Made by a program: the position numbers and the translations under genes
Origin: Maribacter algicola
GTDB lineage: Bacteria; Bacteroidota; Bacteroidia; Flavobacteriales; Flavobacteriaceae
DNA length: 64,000 bases
Assembly: GCF_003933245.1 (NCBI RefSeq)
Contig: NZ_QUSX01000001.1
Location: 1,984,001 to 2,048,000, forward strand
Reading direction: 5' to 3'
Shown: one piece after another, positions 8,529-18,306 of the stretch
Layout: each line of letters starts with the position of its first letter
Numbering within the stretch: position 1 is the first letter of the stretch
Notes under the pieces: model-generated
Told to the model about the DNA's origin: nothing
Databases searched by the model: none
Seen by the model: only the letters and a program-made list of their open reading frames with translations

Positions 8529-10016
8529 TTATTCTTCGGGGAGTTGTAAAAATCGTTTTTTTAAATCAGGTTCATTTTTTGTGAGTCGGACCCAATTATA
8601 TACAAAGATAGCACTTGCCACACCCATAACGATCAACCAAATGGGAGTGGAGTGAAAATACCATTCGGTGGTATCCGCGGTCATATCCTTATAGGTATGG
8701 ATGATCAAAAAGGCCGATAGCGATACAATACCCATCCAGCCTATCAGAAGCTGCATCGTCCTATTTTTTAGGACACCGATTCTCTTTGCAATTTCAGGAT
8801 TTAGTTTTCCGATGGAAACCAGGGTGATGCACATCAACAAAAAATTCACCATCATGGAAGTGACCATGATATCGATACCTAAAAAGAAATCGCCCGCAAA
8901 ATGGGAGCCCAATACCCCGATGCTGGCCATGCCTCCTGCCGCCCAAAGGGCAACGTGCGGGGTTCGGTTTTTAGGGTGTATTTTGGAAACGGCCTTGGGA
9001 AAAATACCGTCCTTTGCCCAAGCGAACATCAATCTGGAGACGGACAAAAGCATGGCAGGTAGATCATTTATAAGTGCAATCGCAGCTCCGGCCAAAATGG
9101 CGATTCCCAGACCAGAGGGCAATACATAACTTAAAAGGCCCGGTGCGGAAATGTCCTTACTCATGGCTTCCTGGGCCACATAGCTCCACGGAACGATGTG
9201 GTATACCGATGCTGCGAACAAAAAGTAAAACAACCCTACTCCTAAAATGGCCAAAAGAATGGCCGTGGGTAGTGATTTTGTCGGGTTTTTGGCCTCCCCA
9301 CCTGCCTGGGCGATGGAGTCGAACCCGATAAAACTGGAGAACAATAGGGCAGCGGCCGATAAGAAGATGCGCCAGTCAAAATCGGTCTGTTCGGTGGGCT
9401 GAAAAGTGGTTCCGGCCTTGTTTTCAAGGGCCAATAGAAAATCAGATGCGTCGTAGATCAATCCGGCAACGATGACGATACCCCCCAAACCGAACATGAG
9501 GAACATCATGGGCAGGACAATGCGTTCGTAACTTTTAATGCCTTGGATGTTGATGGCCACAAAGGCCCAAATGAGACTCAAAGCGATGGATACCCGGATC
9601 CATCCAATTTCTAAACTTTGGGAGATTTCTTCCCAACCCAAGGCGAGGGTTACGTCCCTGATGAAGGGAACGGTCACATAGGCAATGACCCCAATGACAA
9701 TCGAAAGTCCGAACCACTGCGAAAAACTGGCAATAAAACCTAGATAAGGGTTAAGACCTCTGCTGGCGTAAATGTAGCTACCTCCGGCACGTGGCATGGC
9801 CGAACCCAAAATCCCATAGGCCAAAGCTGCAAACAGTGCCGGTATGGCCGCAAAGGCAAAGGCCGGGAGCACGTAGGGCCCAATACCAGGAACATTTCGC
9901 TGGATCATAAAGGGCACCACGTTGATGGAGGCACCCAACATGGAACAGACCCCCGTAGCGGTAAGGGCCAAAATACCCATTTGACGGGCTAATTTTTTCG
10001 GGTTGGCATCGGACAT
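8529..10016 (-). CDS. APC-family amino acid permease
   Basis: The protein has 495 residues and about 12 hydrophobic segments. The first helix has the broken-helix signature of the amino acid-polyamine-organocation family (LTATGVCSMLGASINVVPF). GSAMPRAGGSYIYASRGL follows at the loop where APC members carry the conserved P-R-AGG-Y motif. FIGFDSIAQAGGEAKNPTKSLP is the typical TM6 exit. It acts in the inner membrane as an amino acid importer or exchanger. The aldo/keto reductase-Rid gene begins 3 bases downstream and the DUF885 peptidase ends 25 bases upstream, suggesting a peptide and amino acid use operon. Confidence 0.88.
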   Translation of the reverse strand: MSDANPKKLARQMGILALTATGVCSMLGASINVVPFMIQRNVPGIGPYVLPAFAFAAIPALFAALAYGILGSAMPRAGGSYIYASRGLNPYLGFIASFSQWFGLSIVIGVIAYVTVPFIRDVTLALGWEEISQSLEIGWIRVSIALSLIWAFVAINIQGIKSYERIVLPMMFLMFGLGGIVIVAGLIYDASDFLLALENKAGTTFQPTEQTDFDWRIFLSAAALLFSSFIGFDSIAQAGGEAKNPTKSLPTAILLAILGVGLFYFLFAASVYHIVPWSYVAQEAMSKDISAPGLLSYVLPSGLGIAILAGAAIALINDLPAMLLSVSRLMFAWAKDGIFPKAVSKIHPKNRTPHVALWAAGGMASIGVLGSHFAGDFFLGIDIMVTSMMVNFLLMCITLVSIGKLNPEIAKRIGVLKNRTMQLLIGWMGIVSLSAFLIIHTYKDMTADTTEWYFHSTPIWLIVMGVASAIFVYNWVRLTKNEPDLKKRFLQLPEE

Positions 10017-10041
10017 TACGAAATGGATTCGATGGTTGCCA

Positions 10042-11688
10042 CTATTCCTGCCCCAAGTAATTTTCCACGCCTGTCATTTGCCATCGGCCCAAGGAAATAG
10101 GAATACTTCCCACTGAATTCAATTCGTCAAAGAAGGCGCGCATTTCAAAAGGCTCGTTATTTGCTTCCTTCATTCTTGCATACTCGGCCATGGTATTTTC
10201 CAACAGGTATTTTCCGGTGATGTAGCTGGTGCCGTAGCCGGGCTGCCGTAGATATAGATGTTGTTCAAAAAGCAACAATTCCTTTTCTGTCTTCATCCAG
10301 CCCCGTGGGGTATGTTCTGAATGAATGCCCCCGGCCTCCTCCATGGTCATGATATTGGCATGGGCATACAGGGAACCCAATCCCCGGGCTGCGCGCTGGG
10401 CTATCATAATATAGACGATTTCCCTGGAACGCGGGGAATCGTCATACAGTCCCGCATCCATGAACATCTCCTCTACGGCCGTGGCCGTACCTTCGTTACG
10501 GGAGTCGAAAATATTGTACAAGAGGGGCGTTCGCCTGATTTCACTGGCATGCGGTTCAGTGTCCATACGTGCCAATTCAAACCAATGGTAAAAATGGGAG
10601 TAGAGGGGCCGCTGGTCATAATGTGCGGTAATCCAGAAGAAGTTACGCGTTTCACGGGGTACGAACGCACCAAGATGTGCATCTAACGCCGGTTCAAAAT
10701 AATCCTTTACCGTGACCATTTCATTTTTGTCCAGAAAATCAAGGAGGCTTTTGGCGGCAGCTTTGGCACGACGGTCGTATTCCTCTGGGGAATTGGCATC
10801 CGTCAATTCAGGGAGGTTTCTATTCCGATGCTCCTCGAGTTTTAAGGCCGACCAAGCTCGGGAAAGTTCCCGTTTTAAGATCATGACTTCATCTTCCCAG
10901 GTCAAAGGAACCAAATGAACGTTTTGTAGGTACCAGGTATAATTTTCCTTCCCGATACCCGACGGACCCGTTTTGGTTGATGCCTCGGCTTCCAACCAAC
11001 TTGCCAAGTTGTCCGTAGAGGCAATCGCTTCTTCAATGGCCTTTATTAATTTTCGGTCCTTTGATATTCCGGGGAGCTCCTTCATGTCTTCTAGGTTTTT
11101 GCTCTGGGTTTTAATATCGCGAATTCCGGCAATCCAAAGGTCCTTGGCATTCCCTGTCAGGTTCAGTTTCGCCTGTTCGTTCAAGGGTGGAATGACCTCT
11201 AGTTGTGCCAATAATTTGGTGCGTTGTTCCTTGTTCAACGGAAACTCATAGGTCCAAAGATCTATGATGGCATGATGGGTTGGGCCTTCGTGCGCGGGAA
11301 CATCGCTGCGGGCCGTCCAAATGGTGGCATAAAAGGCGGGGTCGCGCTGCCAGGGTTTCAGGATGCGGTGGTTAAAGTCGTACCCGTTCATTTCGGCGTT
11401 TACGATACGCCAATCTACCTGATGCGGTATGGACCAGTCTGTGGTATCCATCTCTAGCAGCTTTTTATGAAGGGTTTGGAATGCCGGCCACCTTTTGTCA
11501 AAGGTTTCCTGGGTGTAATCCGGTGCGCCATCCCGTAAAGGAGGGTTTTCAAAGGTTCTCCACTCCTTAAAAAAAGCGGTCAAATCCTGGTATGTATTAG
11601 ATGAATTTTGAGCATTCAGGGTTGTTGTAAAAAGGGAGACAAATAGAATATGAAATATGTTTTTTTTGATAATGGAAATAGTTTTCAT
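10042..11688 (-). CDS. DUF885-family putative metallopeptidase, exported
   Basis: The protein has 548 residues with a signal peptide (hydrophobic core at residues 12-24, cut near TLNAQ). The body is of the DUF885 type: [20 protein letters not shown] corresponds to the EGWALY-like helix, and [15 protein letters not shown] to the conserved PGQAxxYxxG region near the C-terminus. Charged His and Glu positions in [10 protein letters not shown] may be metal-related. Members are proposed to be periplasmic peptidases, but the chemistry is poorly known. It is first in the minus-strand set with the APC permease and the reductase-Rid fusion. The 270 bases before the next gene (11689-11958) hold no visible gene and no copy of the regulon dyad. 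Confidence 0.7.
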   Translation of the reverse strand: MKTISIIKKNIFHILFVSLFTTTLNAQNSSNTYQDLTAFFKEWRTFENPPLRDGAPDYTQETFDKRWPAFQTLHKKLLEMDTTDWSIPHQVDWRIVNAEMNGYDFNHRILKPWQRDPAFYATIWTARSDVPAHEGPTHHAIIDLWTYEFPLNKEQRTKLLAQLEVIPPLNEQAKLNLTGNAKDLWIAGIRDIKTQSKNLEDMKELPGISKDRKLIKAIEEAIASTDNLASWLEAEASTKTGPSGIGKENYTWYLQNVHLVPLTWEDEVMILKRELSRAWSALKLEEHRNRNLPELTDANSPEEYDRRAKAAAKSLLDFLDKNEMVTVKDYFEPALDAHLGAFVPRETRNFFWITAHYDQRPLYSHFYHWFELARMDTEPHASEIRRTPLLYNIFDSRNEGTATAVEEMFMDAGLYDDSPRSREIVYIMIAQRAARGLGSLYAHANIMTMEEAGGIHSEHTPRGWMKTEKELLLFEQHLYLRQPGYGTSYITGKYLLENTMAEYARMKEANNEPFEMRAFFDELNSVGSIPISLGRWQMTGVENYLGQE

Positions 11689-11958
11689 TTAAGGTTTGTT
11701 TTGGTAGGACCGTTTTTACGAATTAAATATAGTGTCAAAATCGACCATAATTTAAATGTAATTATTGGTTTATTTTAGATTGCGAAAAGATTAATTGGAA
11801 TTTTAGTTGTTACGGGCTAAAATGAAATTTATTTTGTAGCTCTTAAAGTACTTAATCGCACCAAGGCAACAGTTTCTTTGCTTTGCTAGTGGGTATTTCA
11901 AATTTGTTTACAGTATTCTATATAAACTTAACTCACTTTTTAAAAAAGAATTTTGATT

Positions 11959-12798
11959 TCAGTGTAGGGCCAAGATTGGTACTATGGCCTTATAACCAAT
12001 TTCCTTCACCAATGGTTTGGAAAAGACACTATTGAAGAAAAAGTGCTTGTGATTTATAAATGCAATCATATCGCTATTTCTACTTTCAACAAATGAAGTT
12101 ATGCCTTCTGCTACGTCATTTTCAGTTAGGTTATGAAAGTCATGCTTTATTGGTTCCATAATAGCATGCAATAATTGCTTATTGCTTTCTTGTAGTTCAG
12201 TTAAATCATGTTTTTTACTTACATATAACACTCTTACAGTTGATTCAAACATTTTTGCAATCTCAATAAGGTAGCTAAGTTTCCGTCGTTTAAAAGTGGC
12301 TTTATAATTTGTTGGAAAAACAATTTCTTTTGGGATAGAAAACTGTACGTTTTTGGGTACGGCCATAACCGGGCATTCTCTAATCTTTTCCATTGCTTTT
12401 ACGGTATTGCTTCCAAAAATGACGCCCTTTGTTCCAGAAGCTCCTTGGGTACCCAATACTATTAAATCAATGTCTTTTTCAGCAATTGTACGCTTTATCG
12501 CTTCAGAAAGATAATTAAAGGTGGAAATTGTATGAAAGGCATGTTTGGGATTGTCGTTATGTAGCTTCAACATATCCAAGAGTTTTAGAAAAGAATCATG
12601 GGATTTTGCTTGGGCAGTCCTGTATTCCGCGCTATCAGGTTCAGGAAAAGATAGTGATTTGGTCGTATAGCCGTCCAAGCTGAAAACGTTTAGAAAGTAG
12701 AATTCACAATTCAATTTCGAATAAAGGTCAAGTGCATATCTAGCAGCGTTTAATGCATTTTTTGAAAAATCCGTAGGAATTAATATTCTTTTGTCCAT
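11959..12798 (-). CDS. Universal stress protein, two Usp domains
   Basis: The protein has 279 residues made of two tandem UspA folds. The first carries the complete ATP-binding signature G-x2-G-x9-G-S/T (GTQGASGTKGVIFGS, residues 116-130). The second (from about 150) lacks it. N-terminal KRILIPTDFS is diagnostic. Such proteins bind ATP and promote survival in energy-poor or non-growing cells; no enzyme reaction is assigned. It follows a paralogue by 91 bases with no regulon dyad between them, so it is probably transcribed from the promoter in front of that gene. Confidence 0.92.
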   Translation of the reverse strand: MDKRILIPTDFSKNALNAARYALDLYSKLNCEFYFLNVFSLDGYTTKSLSFPEPDSAEYRTAQAKSHDSFLKLLDMLKLHNDNPKHAFHTISTFNYLSEAIKRTIAEKDIDLIVLGTQGASGTKGVIFGSNTVKAMEKIRECPVMAVPKNVQFSIPKEIVFPTNYKATFKRRKLSYLIEIAKMFESTVRVLYVSKKHDLTELQESNKQLLHAIMEPIKHDFHNLTENDVAEGITSFVESRNSDMIAFINHKHFFFNSVFSKPLVKEIGYKAIVPILALH

Positions 12799-12889
12799 GA
12801 TAGCATATTGTTTACTATGAGTTTTTATTTTTTTACTTAAGAATTACGAACATTATACCTGAACAAATACAATGGAGTTTTTTGAAGGT

Positions 12890-13729
12890 TTAATCGTGAA
12901 GCACTAAAAATGGAATTGTTGTGTGGTAGCTAACTTTTTCAACCGTAGGCCTAAAAAGAATTCGTTCTATAAAATTCAAATGCTTGGCCACCATTACAAT
13001 CATATCCAGATCGCGACATTCAATGAAATTTTGAATGGTTTCGTCTAATTTTTTTCCTGTAAGGGTGTGGAAAGAGATTTCGATACCCGTAAAATAATCC
13101 TCTAAAAATTGTCGATTCTTTTGTTGTTGTTCACTAAATCGTTCTTCATTGGTCGAAACATATAAAAACCGCAAGGCCGAATTATGTGTTATGATCAGCT
13201 CCTTTATATTTTGCATTACTTTCCAATTATAGCCCAATTGAAAGTCTGTTGGAAAGCCTATTTCCTTAGGTCTACTATACTTCGCATTTTCAGGTACCGC
13301 CAAAACGGCACAGGGTACTTTTGTAATTACATCACCCGTATTGCTACCCATAGAAATGGCCTTTAATCCTGTGGCTCCTTTTGTTCCCATTATAATCAAG
13401 TCAATATTTTTGTCTATGACTTCTTTTTTTATGTGATCTGTAAAAAAACCATAAGAAACCTCAGTCTTAAATGTATGTCTTGTGTTTATTGGAAGATGTT
13501 CCACTCTTTTGATCAAGTGGCTCATCTTTTCTTTGCTTTCCTTTAAAATACTATCTTCAAGTATTTGAGGAGAAACATACATCGCTGGCTCACCACCAGA
13601 ATATGCAGCTATTGGGTGAACGTTTACTATATAAAATGTACAAGACGTTTTATTGAATAACTCCAATCCATAAATAATGGCATTCCAAGCGTTTTCCGAG
13701 AAATCTGTTGGTATCAGTATATTTTTCAT
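12890..13729 (-). CDS. Universal stress protein, two Usp domains
   Basis: The protein has 279 residues and is a paralogue of the gene after it. The first domain has the ATP loop GTKGATGLKAISMGS; the second ends with the family's TTIPFLVLHD. It is preceded by one of the best copies of the 14-bp dyad (13777-13790), and a -7 box (TACCTTTA on the minus strand, 13747-13754) lies at the standard distance. I infer control by the CRP-type regulators encoded nearby. It probably heads a two-gene transcript with the next stress protein. Confidence 0.92.
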   Translation of the reverse strand: MKNILIPTDFSENAWNAIIYGLELFNKTSCTFYIVNVHPIAAYSGGEPAMYVSPQILEDSILKESKEKMSHLIKRVEHLPINTRHTFKTEVSYGFFTDHIKKEVIDKNIDLIIMGTKGATGLKAISMGSNTGDVITKVPCAVLAVPENAKYSRPKEIGFPTDFQLGYNWKVMQNIKELIITHNSALRFLYVSTNEERFSEQQQKNRQFLEDYFTGIEISFHTLTGKKLDETIQNFIECRDLDMIVMVAKHLNFIERILFRPTVEKVSYHTTIPFLVLHD

Positions 13730-13776
13730 TTCCGAAATGTTTTACTTAAAGGTATTTGTGATCCAGATGTTATCAA

Positions 13777-13790
13777 ATGATTAAGGTCAT
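13777..13790 (-). promoter_or_regulatory. Regulon dyad, site 1 (stress protein pair)
   Basis: ATGATTAAGGTCAT, fits ATGAY-N4-RTCAT on both arms. The -7 box TACCTTTA on the minus strand (13747-13754) is centred 33 bp from the dyad centre. The site is 47 bases from the stress protein start at 13729. Confidence 0.75.
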
Positions 13791-14276
13791 GCGGTAAAGG
13801 GGGTTTTTAAATTTTGAATAAATTGGGACTACGGAACCTAGAACTCGGTGAAAATTCGTCAGCTTGATAAAATCACCTAACTTTTTTCTTATCAGATTTT
13901 GAATAATTAGAGCTACATTCCGGTCCTTGCGGAAATTAATTGAATATTGCATTAGTGCTCAACCCGGGTAATTTTAATCACCTTAGGGTTTATATTTACA
14001 ATGCTAGCACCATTTCACTTCAAAACACTGCCCAAGTTCAATTCTAGTAGCTTTTTACATATAAGGTTGGTTTAAAGAATTGCCTTTTAAACCCATCATT
14101 TTTTGTTGGTATTTGTAGTGCTTATGTCAAATCGAATTAAGGGGACGTACGACCAACTTTTTGAATCTAAATACGTTAATAACTTTTGAAGAATGATAAT
14201 TTTAAAAATACTTCTTAGGAGATAGGTGTGAAATCAAACTAACGGTATGCTATCGCAGTAATCAAAATAGTGTTAG
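13791..14276. other. Intergenic, no gene seen
   Basis: 486 bases between the second and third stress protein genes. I see only short frames without family resemblance, no tRNA shape and no dyad with correct spacing (TGATAAAATCA near 13865 has the wrong spacer length). It may hold the 3' UTR of the third stress protein gene. Confidence 0.4.
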
Positions 14277-15113
14277 TTATTCATGTAATACCAACATTGG
14301 TATGGTGGTGTGAAAACTAAGTTTTTCGATAGTAGTGTCAAATAGGATTTGTTGAAGGAAATTTAGGTTCTTGGCGACCATGGTTAACATATTAATCTGG
14401 TTATCAGAAACAAAATTTAGGATGCTGGATTTTACATCCTTGCTTTTTACACTGTAAAAACTATGTGATTTAGGAAATGTCTCTTCCAAATAATCTTTCA
14501 AGTAGTCTTTATTTTTTTCTTGTTGGTCAGTTAATGGGATACTAAATTGTTCCACATTAAAAACCTGGAGGTTGGCATTTGTAATGCGTAATAGTTCTGT
14601 AATGGTTTTTAAAATGGGATAGGTGTAATACAGATTGTAATCTGTAGGGAAGGCAATTTTTTGAGGGGTAATGAATGAAGCGTTTTCAGGTATGACCAAT
14701 ACATTACAAAGCACTTTGGTAATAACATCCCCGGTATTACTACCTACAATGGTTTCCATTATACCAGAAGCACCTTTAGTACCCATCACTATAAGATCTA
14801 TTTTCTTTGCTTCCACTGTCTTACGCACAATATCTATAAAATTCCCATAATCTTGAAGTGCCAAAAAATGGTGTTTGTCATTTGTAGATACATCGGCAAT
14901 TCTTTCGAAGAGTGATTTCAATTTCTCCCGTATGACAGGACTTGAAGTTTTTCGAGGAAATACAAAGGAATTATTCTTGATTTCTGAGTTGCTCAATTCT
15001 CCAACATGCAGTATATAAAAGCTACAATTCTCATTTTTAAAAAAATATATCGCATATTCTAGTGCGTTCCAAGAATTTTCGGAGAAGTCTGTGGGTATTA
15101 AAATATGCTTCAT
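14277..15113 (-). CDS. Universal stress protein, two Usp domains
   Basis: Third paralogue, 278 residues from ATG 15113 (MKHILIPTDFS). A frame-upstream Met at 15131 overlaps the -7 box of the predicted promoter (15131-15138), so the later start is chosen. The first domain has GTKGASGIMETIVGS as ATP loop; the second ends TTIPMLVLHE, nearly identical to the second paralogue. It has its own dyad (15161-15174), so three of the four stress proteins are controlled from separate or shared copies of the same site. Confidence 0.92.
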   Translation of the reverse strand: MKHILIPTDFSENSWNALEYAIYFFKNENCSFYILHVGELSNSEIKNNSFVFPRKTSSPVIREKLKSLFERIADVSTNDKHHFLALQDYGNFIDIVRKTVEAKKIDLIVMGTKGASGIMETIVGSNTGDVITKVLCNVLVIPENASFITPQKIAFPTDYNLYYTYPILKTITELLRITNANLQVFNVEQFSIPLTDQQEKNKDYLKDYLEETFPKSHSFYSVKSKDVKSSILNFVSDNQINMLTMVAKNLNFLQQILFDTTIEKLSFHTTIPMLVLHE

Positions 15114-15160
15114 TAAATTGGTCTGGTACACAAAAATAGACCATTGAGTAAACCTACTAT

Positions 15161-15174
15161 ATGATATTTGTCAG
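15161..15174 (-). promoter_or_regulatory. Regulon dyad, site 2 (stress protein)
   Basis: ATGATATTTGTCAG, one mismatch in the last base. The -7 box TATTTTTG (15131-15138, minus strand) is a perfect TAnnTTTG centred 33 bp away. It predicts a transcript start near 15126 and a short leader to ATG 15113. Confidence 0.75.
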
Positions 15175-15208
15175 ATTATTCATTGTTATGATTTTGCAAT
15201 CATAAAGA

Positions 15209-16261
15209 CTAATCGACATATTGTAAAGCCTCAAGCTCCAAGATTTTGATGTTACGACCCTCAATGGTGATTAGTCCCTCTTTTTTAAAACCGGAAAGGG
15301 TGCGTATTAGACTTTCCGGAGCTATTCCTGCCACACTGGCAAGATCGTTTCTGGAAATTTTAATAGGCTCGTCAGTTTTTGTTTGCATGATTTCCGCGAA
15401 CTGTAATAACGTTTGAGCCGTTTTCTTGCGTACAGAGCTGTAGGCCATTTGAAGTAATTGTGCTTTTATTACGGAAATGTTCTCAGTGAACAACTCCATT
15501 AGCTCTATAGATACATCTTTATTTTTTCCTAAAATCTCCATTAGGTTTTCTTTGGAAATACCGGCAAGCTTCACTTGCTCCAAAGCCGTTGCGGATTCCT
15601 GATAAGGGATATTGTTTAAAAAAGAGGTAAAACCTAGGAAATCATCTGCTTTATACAATGATGTTGTGAGTTCCTTACCGTCTGCATCCATACAATGACC
15701 TTTGACCAACCCCTTAAGGATAAGATATATTTTATTTGATCGTGAACCTTCCTTATAAATAATAGCACCTGCATCAACTTCCACTATCTCGCCATTATCA
15801 TCAAAAAAATTCTTAAGTTCATGTAACGTACGCATTTCATCGTTTGAAATCGCTTGTTCCGTAGTTTCTGAATCGAGCATACGGTTTAAAAGTTGTGCCT
15901 TGGCCAATCTACTTTCAATGGCACTAATCAATTCTTCTTCTTCAAATGGCTTGGTTAGGTAATCGTCTGCACCGAGATCCATTCCTTTTCTGATTTCCTT
16001 ATGCTCTGTTTTCGCGGATAGGAAAATAAATGGGATATGTTTAGTTTTTTCATCGGAAGATAATTCCTCCAAAACTCCATATCCATCTATTAATGGCATC
16101 ATTATGTCGCAAATAATGATGTCCGGTAGGTTTTTCTTTGCGAATTGTATACCTATTTGTCCATTTGAAGCAGTTAGTACCGAGTAACCCGAAAGCTCTA
16201 AGAGCTCCTCAGTATTCTCTCTAAGTGCCTTATCATCCTCAATTAATAGAATTTGTTTCAT
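15209..16261 (-). CDS. Response regulator with receiver, cyclic-nucleotide-binding-like and CRP-type HTH domains
   Basis: The protein has 350 residues. Residues 1-125 are a receiver with acidic pair Glu8-Asp9-Asp10, phospho-acceptor Asp52 (IIICDIMMP) and the TKPF lysine. Residues about 145-265 are a cNMP-binding-type barrel (YKEGSRSNKIYLILKG). Residues about 270-340 are a CRP/FNR winged helix. The recognition helix reads APESLIRTLSGFKKEG and keeps the Glu-x3-Arg pair that in CRP and FNR reads the TGA half-site. It overlaps the kinase gene by 4 bases, making a two-component pair. It is the best candidate, with its paralogue at 34492, to bind the TGAY-N4-RTCA dyads around it. No Cys cluster for an iron-sulfur centre is seen. 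Confidence 0.9.
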   Translation of the reverse strand: MKQILLIEDDKALRENTEELLELSGYSVLTASNGQIGIQFAKKNLPDIIICDIMMPLIDGYGVLEELSSDEKTKHIPFIFLSAKTEHKEIRKGMDLGADDYLTKPFEEEELISAIESRLAKAQLLNRMLDSETTEQAISNDEMRTLHELKNFFDDNGEIVEVDAGAIIYKEGSRSNKIYLILKGLVKGHCMDADGKELTTSLYKADDFLGFTSFLNNIPYQESATALEQVKLAGISKENLMEILGKNKDVSIELMELFTENISVIKAQLLQMAYSSVRKKTAQTLLQFAEIMQTKTDEPIKISRNDLASVAGIAPESLIRTLSGFKKEGLITIEGRNIKILELEALQYVD

Positions 16262-17778
16262 TTTCTAATTGGGATTAAGTTTTTGGGGATTCGCAAAACA
16301 AAGGTAGAGCCAACATTTATCTTACTGGAGAATTCAAGACTTGCCCCCAAGTTTTCAAGGTGCTGTTTTGAGATATTCAGACCGATTCCTGTACCCTGCG
16401 TAACCAAGGCATTCTCCGCTCTAAAATACCGGTCAAATATATGTTTTTGATCTTCTTCTGGAATTCCAATTCCTTCATCGATGACTTTAATAACAACGAA
16501 TTCCTCCTCAATTTCCAATTTTAAATCGATAATGGAATCCTCTGGGGAATATTTAATGGCATTATGTACCAAGTTGGAAAGTGCCAATTCCAATGTCTTT
16601 TCATCAAAAAAGACGATAGCTTCATCTATGTTATCGGGATACTGAATTTTCTGTCCGGATTTGAGTAACATGTTAGCGTTATAGATTACTTCATTCACTA
16701 CTTTACTCAAAGGAAAGATTTCGTTTTTATAGTTCACCTTTCCGGACTCCAAGCGTTCTACAGATAAAAAATCGTTTAGAATGGCGTTCAGGTATTTTAC
16801 TTTGTTTTTTATAGTATTTACGTGTTTATCACGTTTTTCCTGTTGTTCTGTTTCGGTATATTTTCCCAACAAAGTAATGGATGTTAAAATACTGCTCAAA
16901 GGAGTTTTGAATTCATGGGAAACGAGGGATAGGAATCGTGTTTTTAATTCATTGAGTTCTTTTTCCTTGGCCAAGGCTTTTGTTAACTGCCTTGTTCGCT
17001 CCTCTACCGTTTTTTCAAGTTTTTCAGTATATCCTTTGCGTTCGGTTATATCCAAAATGATTGCAAAAAAGACTTTCTTCTCCCCCATTAGGGAAAGTTG
17101 GAGGTGGACTTCTACCGGATATAATGTACCATCCTTTCTTAGATGCTTGGTCTCAAAATCTACTTTGCCCATCGCATCTTCCAATAGTGGTTTAGCCAAA
17201 GACCTAAATTCTGAAAGTTTGAGGTCAGGTTTAATGTCCAAAGGTGTCATCTCCGCCAGTTCCTGCATGTTATATCCTAAATTTCGCTGAGCTTCCTTAT
17301 TTACGTTGATGAATCTGAGACTATCAATATCAAAAACATAAATTTCATTCAGGGTTTCATCAAAAATGCGTGCCCAGAGGCTAAGTTCTTTCTCTATTCT
17401 CTTACGTTCCGTAATATCAATGACCAGTGCCATGGTGTAGGTAGCACCATACAGTTCAAATGGGTTTAAACCTGCCTCAACGGGAAACTCGTGGCCATTT
17501 TTACAAACACCATGTAAATCCCTTCCATGGCCCATTTGGCGTTTTTCACCTTTGGCAATAAAATTTTGAACATGGGTTTCGTGGTGGTTGTGGAATCGAT
17601 TTGGGATTAGAATTTTTAAAGGTTTTCCAATGAGTTCTTCTTTTCCATATCCAAACATTTCCTCGGCTGAAGAATTGGTCGCTACAATTGTCTGCTCTTC
17701 ATTTATGACAATTACACCTTCTGAAACCCCTTCTGAAAGTAGGTTAAAAATATTACTGTTTTTCTTGAAAACATGCAT
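16258..17778 (-). CDS. Soluble PAS-PAS histidine kinase with FixL-like first PAS domain
   Basis: The protein has 506 residues and no membrane segment. PAS 1 (about 10-125) contains LIPNRFHNHHETH and GEKRQMGHGRDL. Against FixL, His66 aligns with the proximal haem ligand and Arg86 with the distal Arg that senses O2. PAS 2 spans about 133-248. A coiled coil (250-280) leads to the phospho-acceptor His288 (SLVSHEFKTP), then N box (HNAIKYSP), G1 (DEGIGIP) and G2 (GTGIGL). The last 4 bases overlap the receiver-CRP gene. An upstream dyad (17802-17815) exists, but the minus-strand -7 match is poor. Haem binding is an inference: many non-haem PAS domains keep the same His. Confidence 0.9.
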   Translation of the reverse strand: MHVFKKNSNIFNLLSEGVSEGVIVINEEQTIVATNSSAEEMFGYGKEELIGKPLKILIPNRFHNHHETHVQNFIAKGEKRQMGHGRDLHGVCKNGHEFPVEAGLNPFELYGATYTMALVIDITERKRIEKELSLWARIFDETLNEIYVFDIDSLRFINVNKEAQRNLGYNMQELAEMTPLDIKPDLKLSEFRSLAKPLLEDAMGKVDFETKHLRKDGTLYPVEVHLQLSLMGEKKVFFAIILDITERKGYTEKLEKTVEERTRQLTKALAKEKELNELKTRFLSLVSHEFKTPLSSILTSITLLGKYTETEQQEKRDKHVNTIKNKVKYLNAILNDFLSVERLESGKVNYKNEIFPLSKVVNEVIYNANMLLKSGQKIQYPDNIDEAIVFFDEKTLELALSNLVHNAIKYSPEDSIIDLKLEIEEEFVVIKVIDEGIGIPEEDQKHIFDRYFRAENALVTQGTGIGLNISKQHLENLGASLEFSSKINVGSTFVLRIPKNLIPIRK

Positions 17779-17801
17779 AAATCAAATATAAAGAGATTAG
17801 A

Positions 17802-17815
17802 CTGATTTTTGTCAT
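17802..17815. promoter_or_regulatory. Regulon dyad, site 3 (TerB-like gene, perhaps kinase)
   Basis: CTGATTTTTGTCAT, one mismatch in the first base. On the plus strand TACATTTA (17838-17845) is centred 33 bp away and points to the TerB-like gene. On the minus side the same distance gives only TATGCATG, so control of the kinase operon is uncertain. Confidence 0.6.
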
Positions 17816-17866
17816 TTATTAACTATGGCCCATGTAATACATTTAAGTGTTTAAAAAAGAGAAAGG

Positions 17867-18268
17867 ATGAAAAATACAGCAAGAACAATGAACAAGCTCT
17901 ATGAAAGTTTAGGCAAATTATTTTATGCCGTAGCGATTAGTGACGGTAGCGTTCATGTTAAGGAATGGGATAAATTAAAAGAAATTGTAAGGGAAGATTG
18001 GCTGTCTTTAGATGACTTTACAGATAGGTTTGGAACCGATTCCGCAAACCAAATAGAAATTGTTTTCGATGTACTCATGGAGTATACAAAAAGCAGTGAG
18101 GAATGTTTTGACGAATTCAAGGAATTTTATAAAGAACACCCACATGCCTTTACGGAGGAAATAAAGACTACGGCCAAAAAAACCGCAAGAGCGGTAGCTA
18201 ATTCTTTTGCGGGAAAAAACAAATCAGAACTAATAATTTTGGCTAAGCTTGACTTGTTGTTGAAATAG
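17867..18268 (+). CDS. TerB-like small helical protein
   Basis: The protein has 133 residues, all helical, acidic and basic in alternation. LGKLFYAVAISDGSVHVKEWDKLKEIV resembles the first helices of TerB-type domains (AxADGxVxxxE), which bind metal in tellurite-resistance systems; the match is partial. An alternative start is Met8 (17888). A purine-rich stretch precedes ATG 17867. It has a dyad with correct -7 spacing upstream. Function unknown; placement suggests a general stress role. Confidence 0.6.
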   Translation: MKNTARTMNKLYESLGKLFYAVAISDGSVHVKEWDKLKEIVREDWLSLDDFTDRFGTDSANQIEIVFDVLMEYTKSSEECFDEFKEFYKEHPHAFTEEIKTTAKKTARAVANSFAGKNKSELIILAKLDLLLK

Positions 18269-18306
18269 CTTGAATAGTTTTGCTTTGTATGGAATTATTT
18301 CAGGAT

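Noticed and set aside
13862..13876. TGATAAAATCA as a further operator
   Set aside because: Half-sites are 5 bases apart rather than 6, and no -7 box is at the standard distance.
15188..15203. ATGATTTTGCAATCAT, another dyad near the first regulator gene
   Set aside because: The spacer is 2 bases longer than in the 15 sites and no -7 box lies 33 bp away. It may be a short hairpin at the 3' side of the regulator gene.
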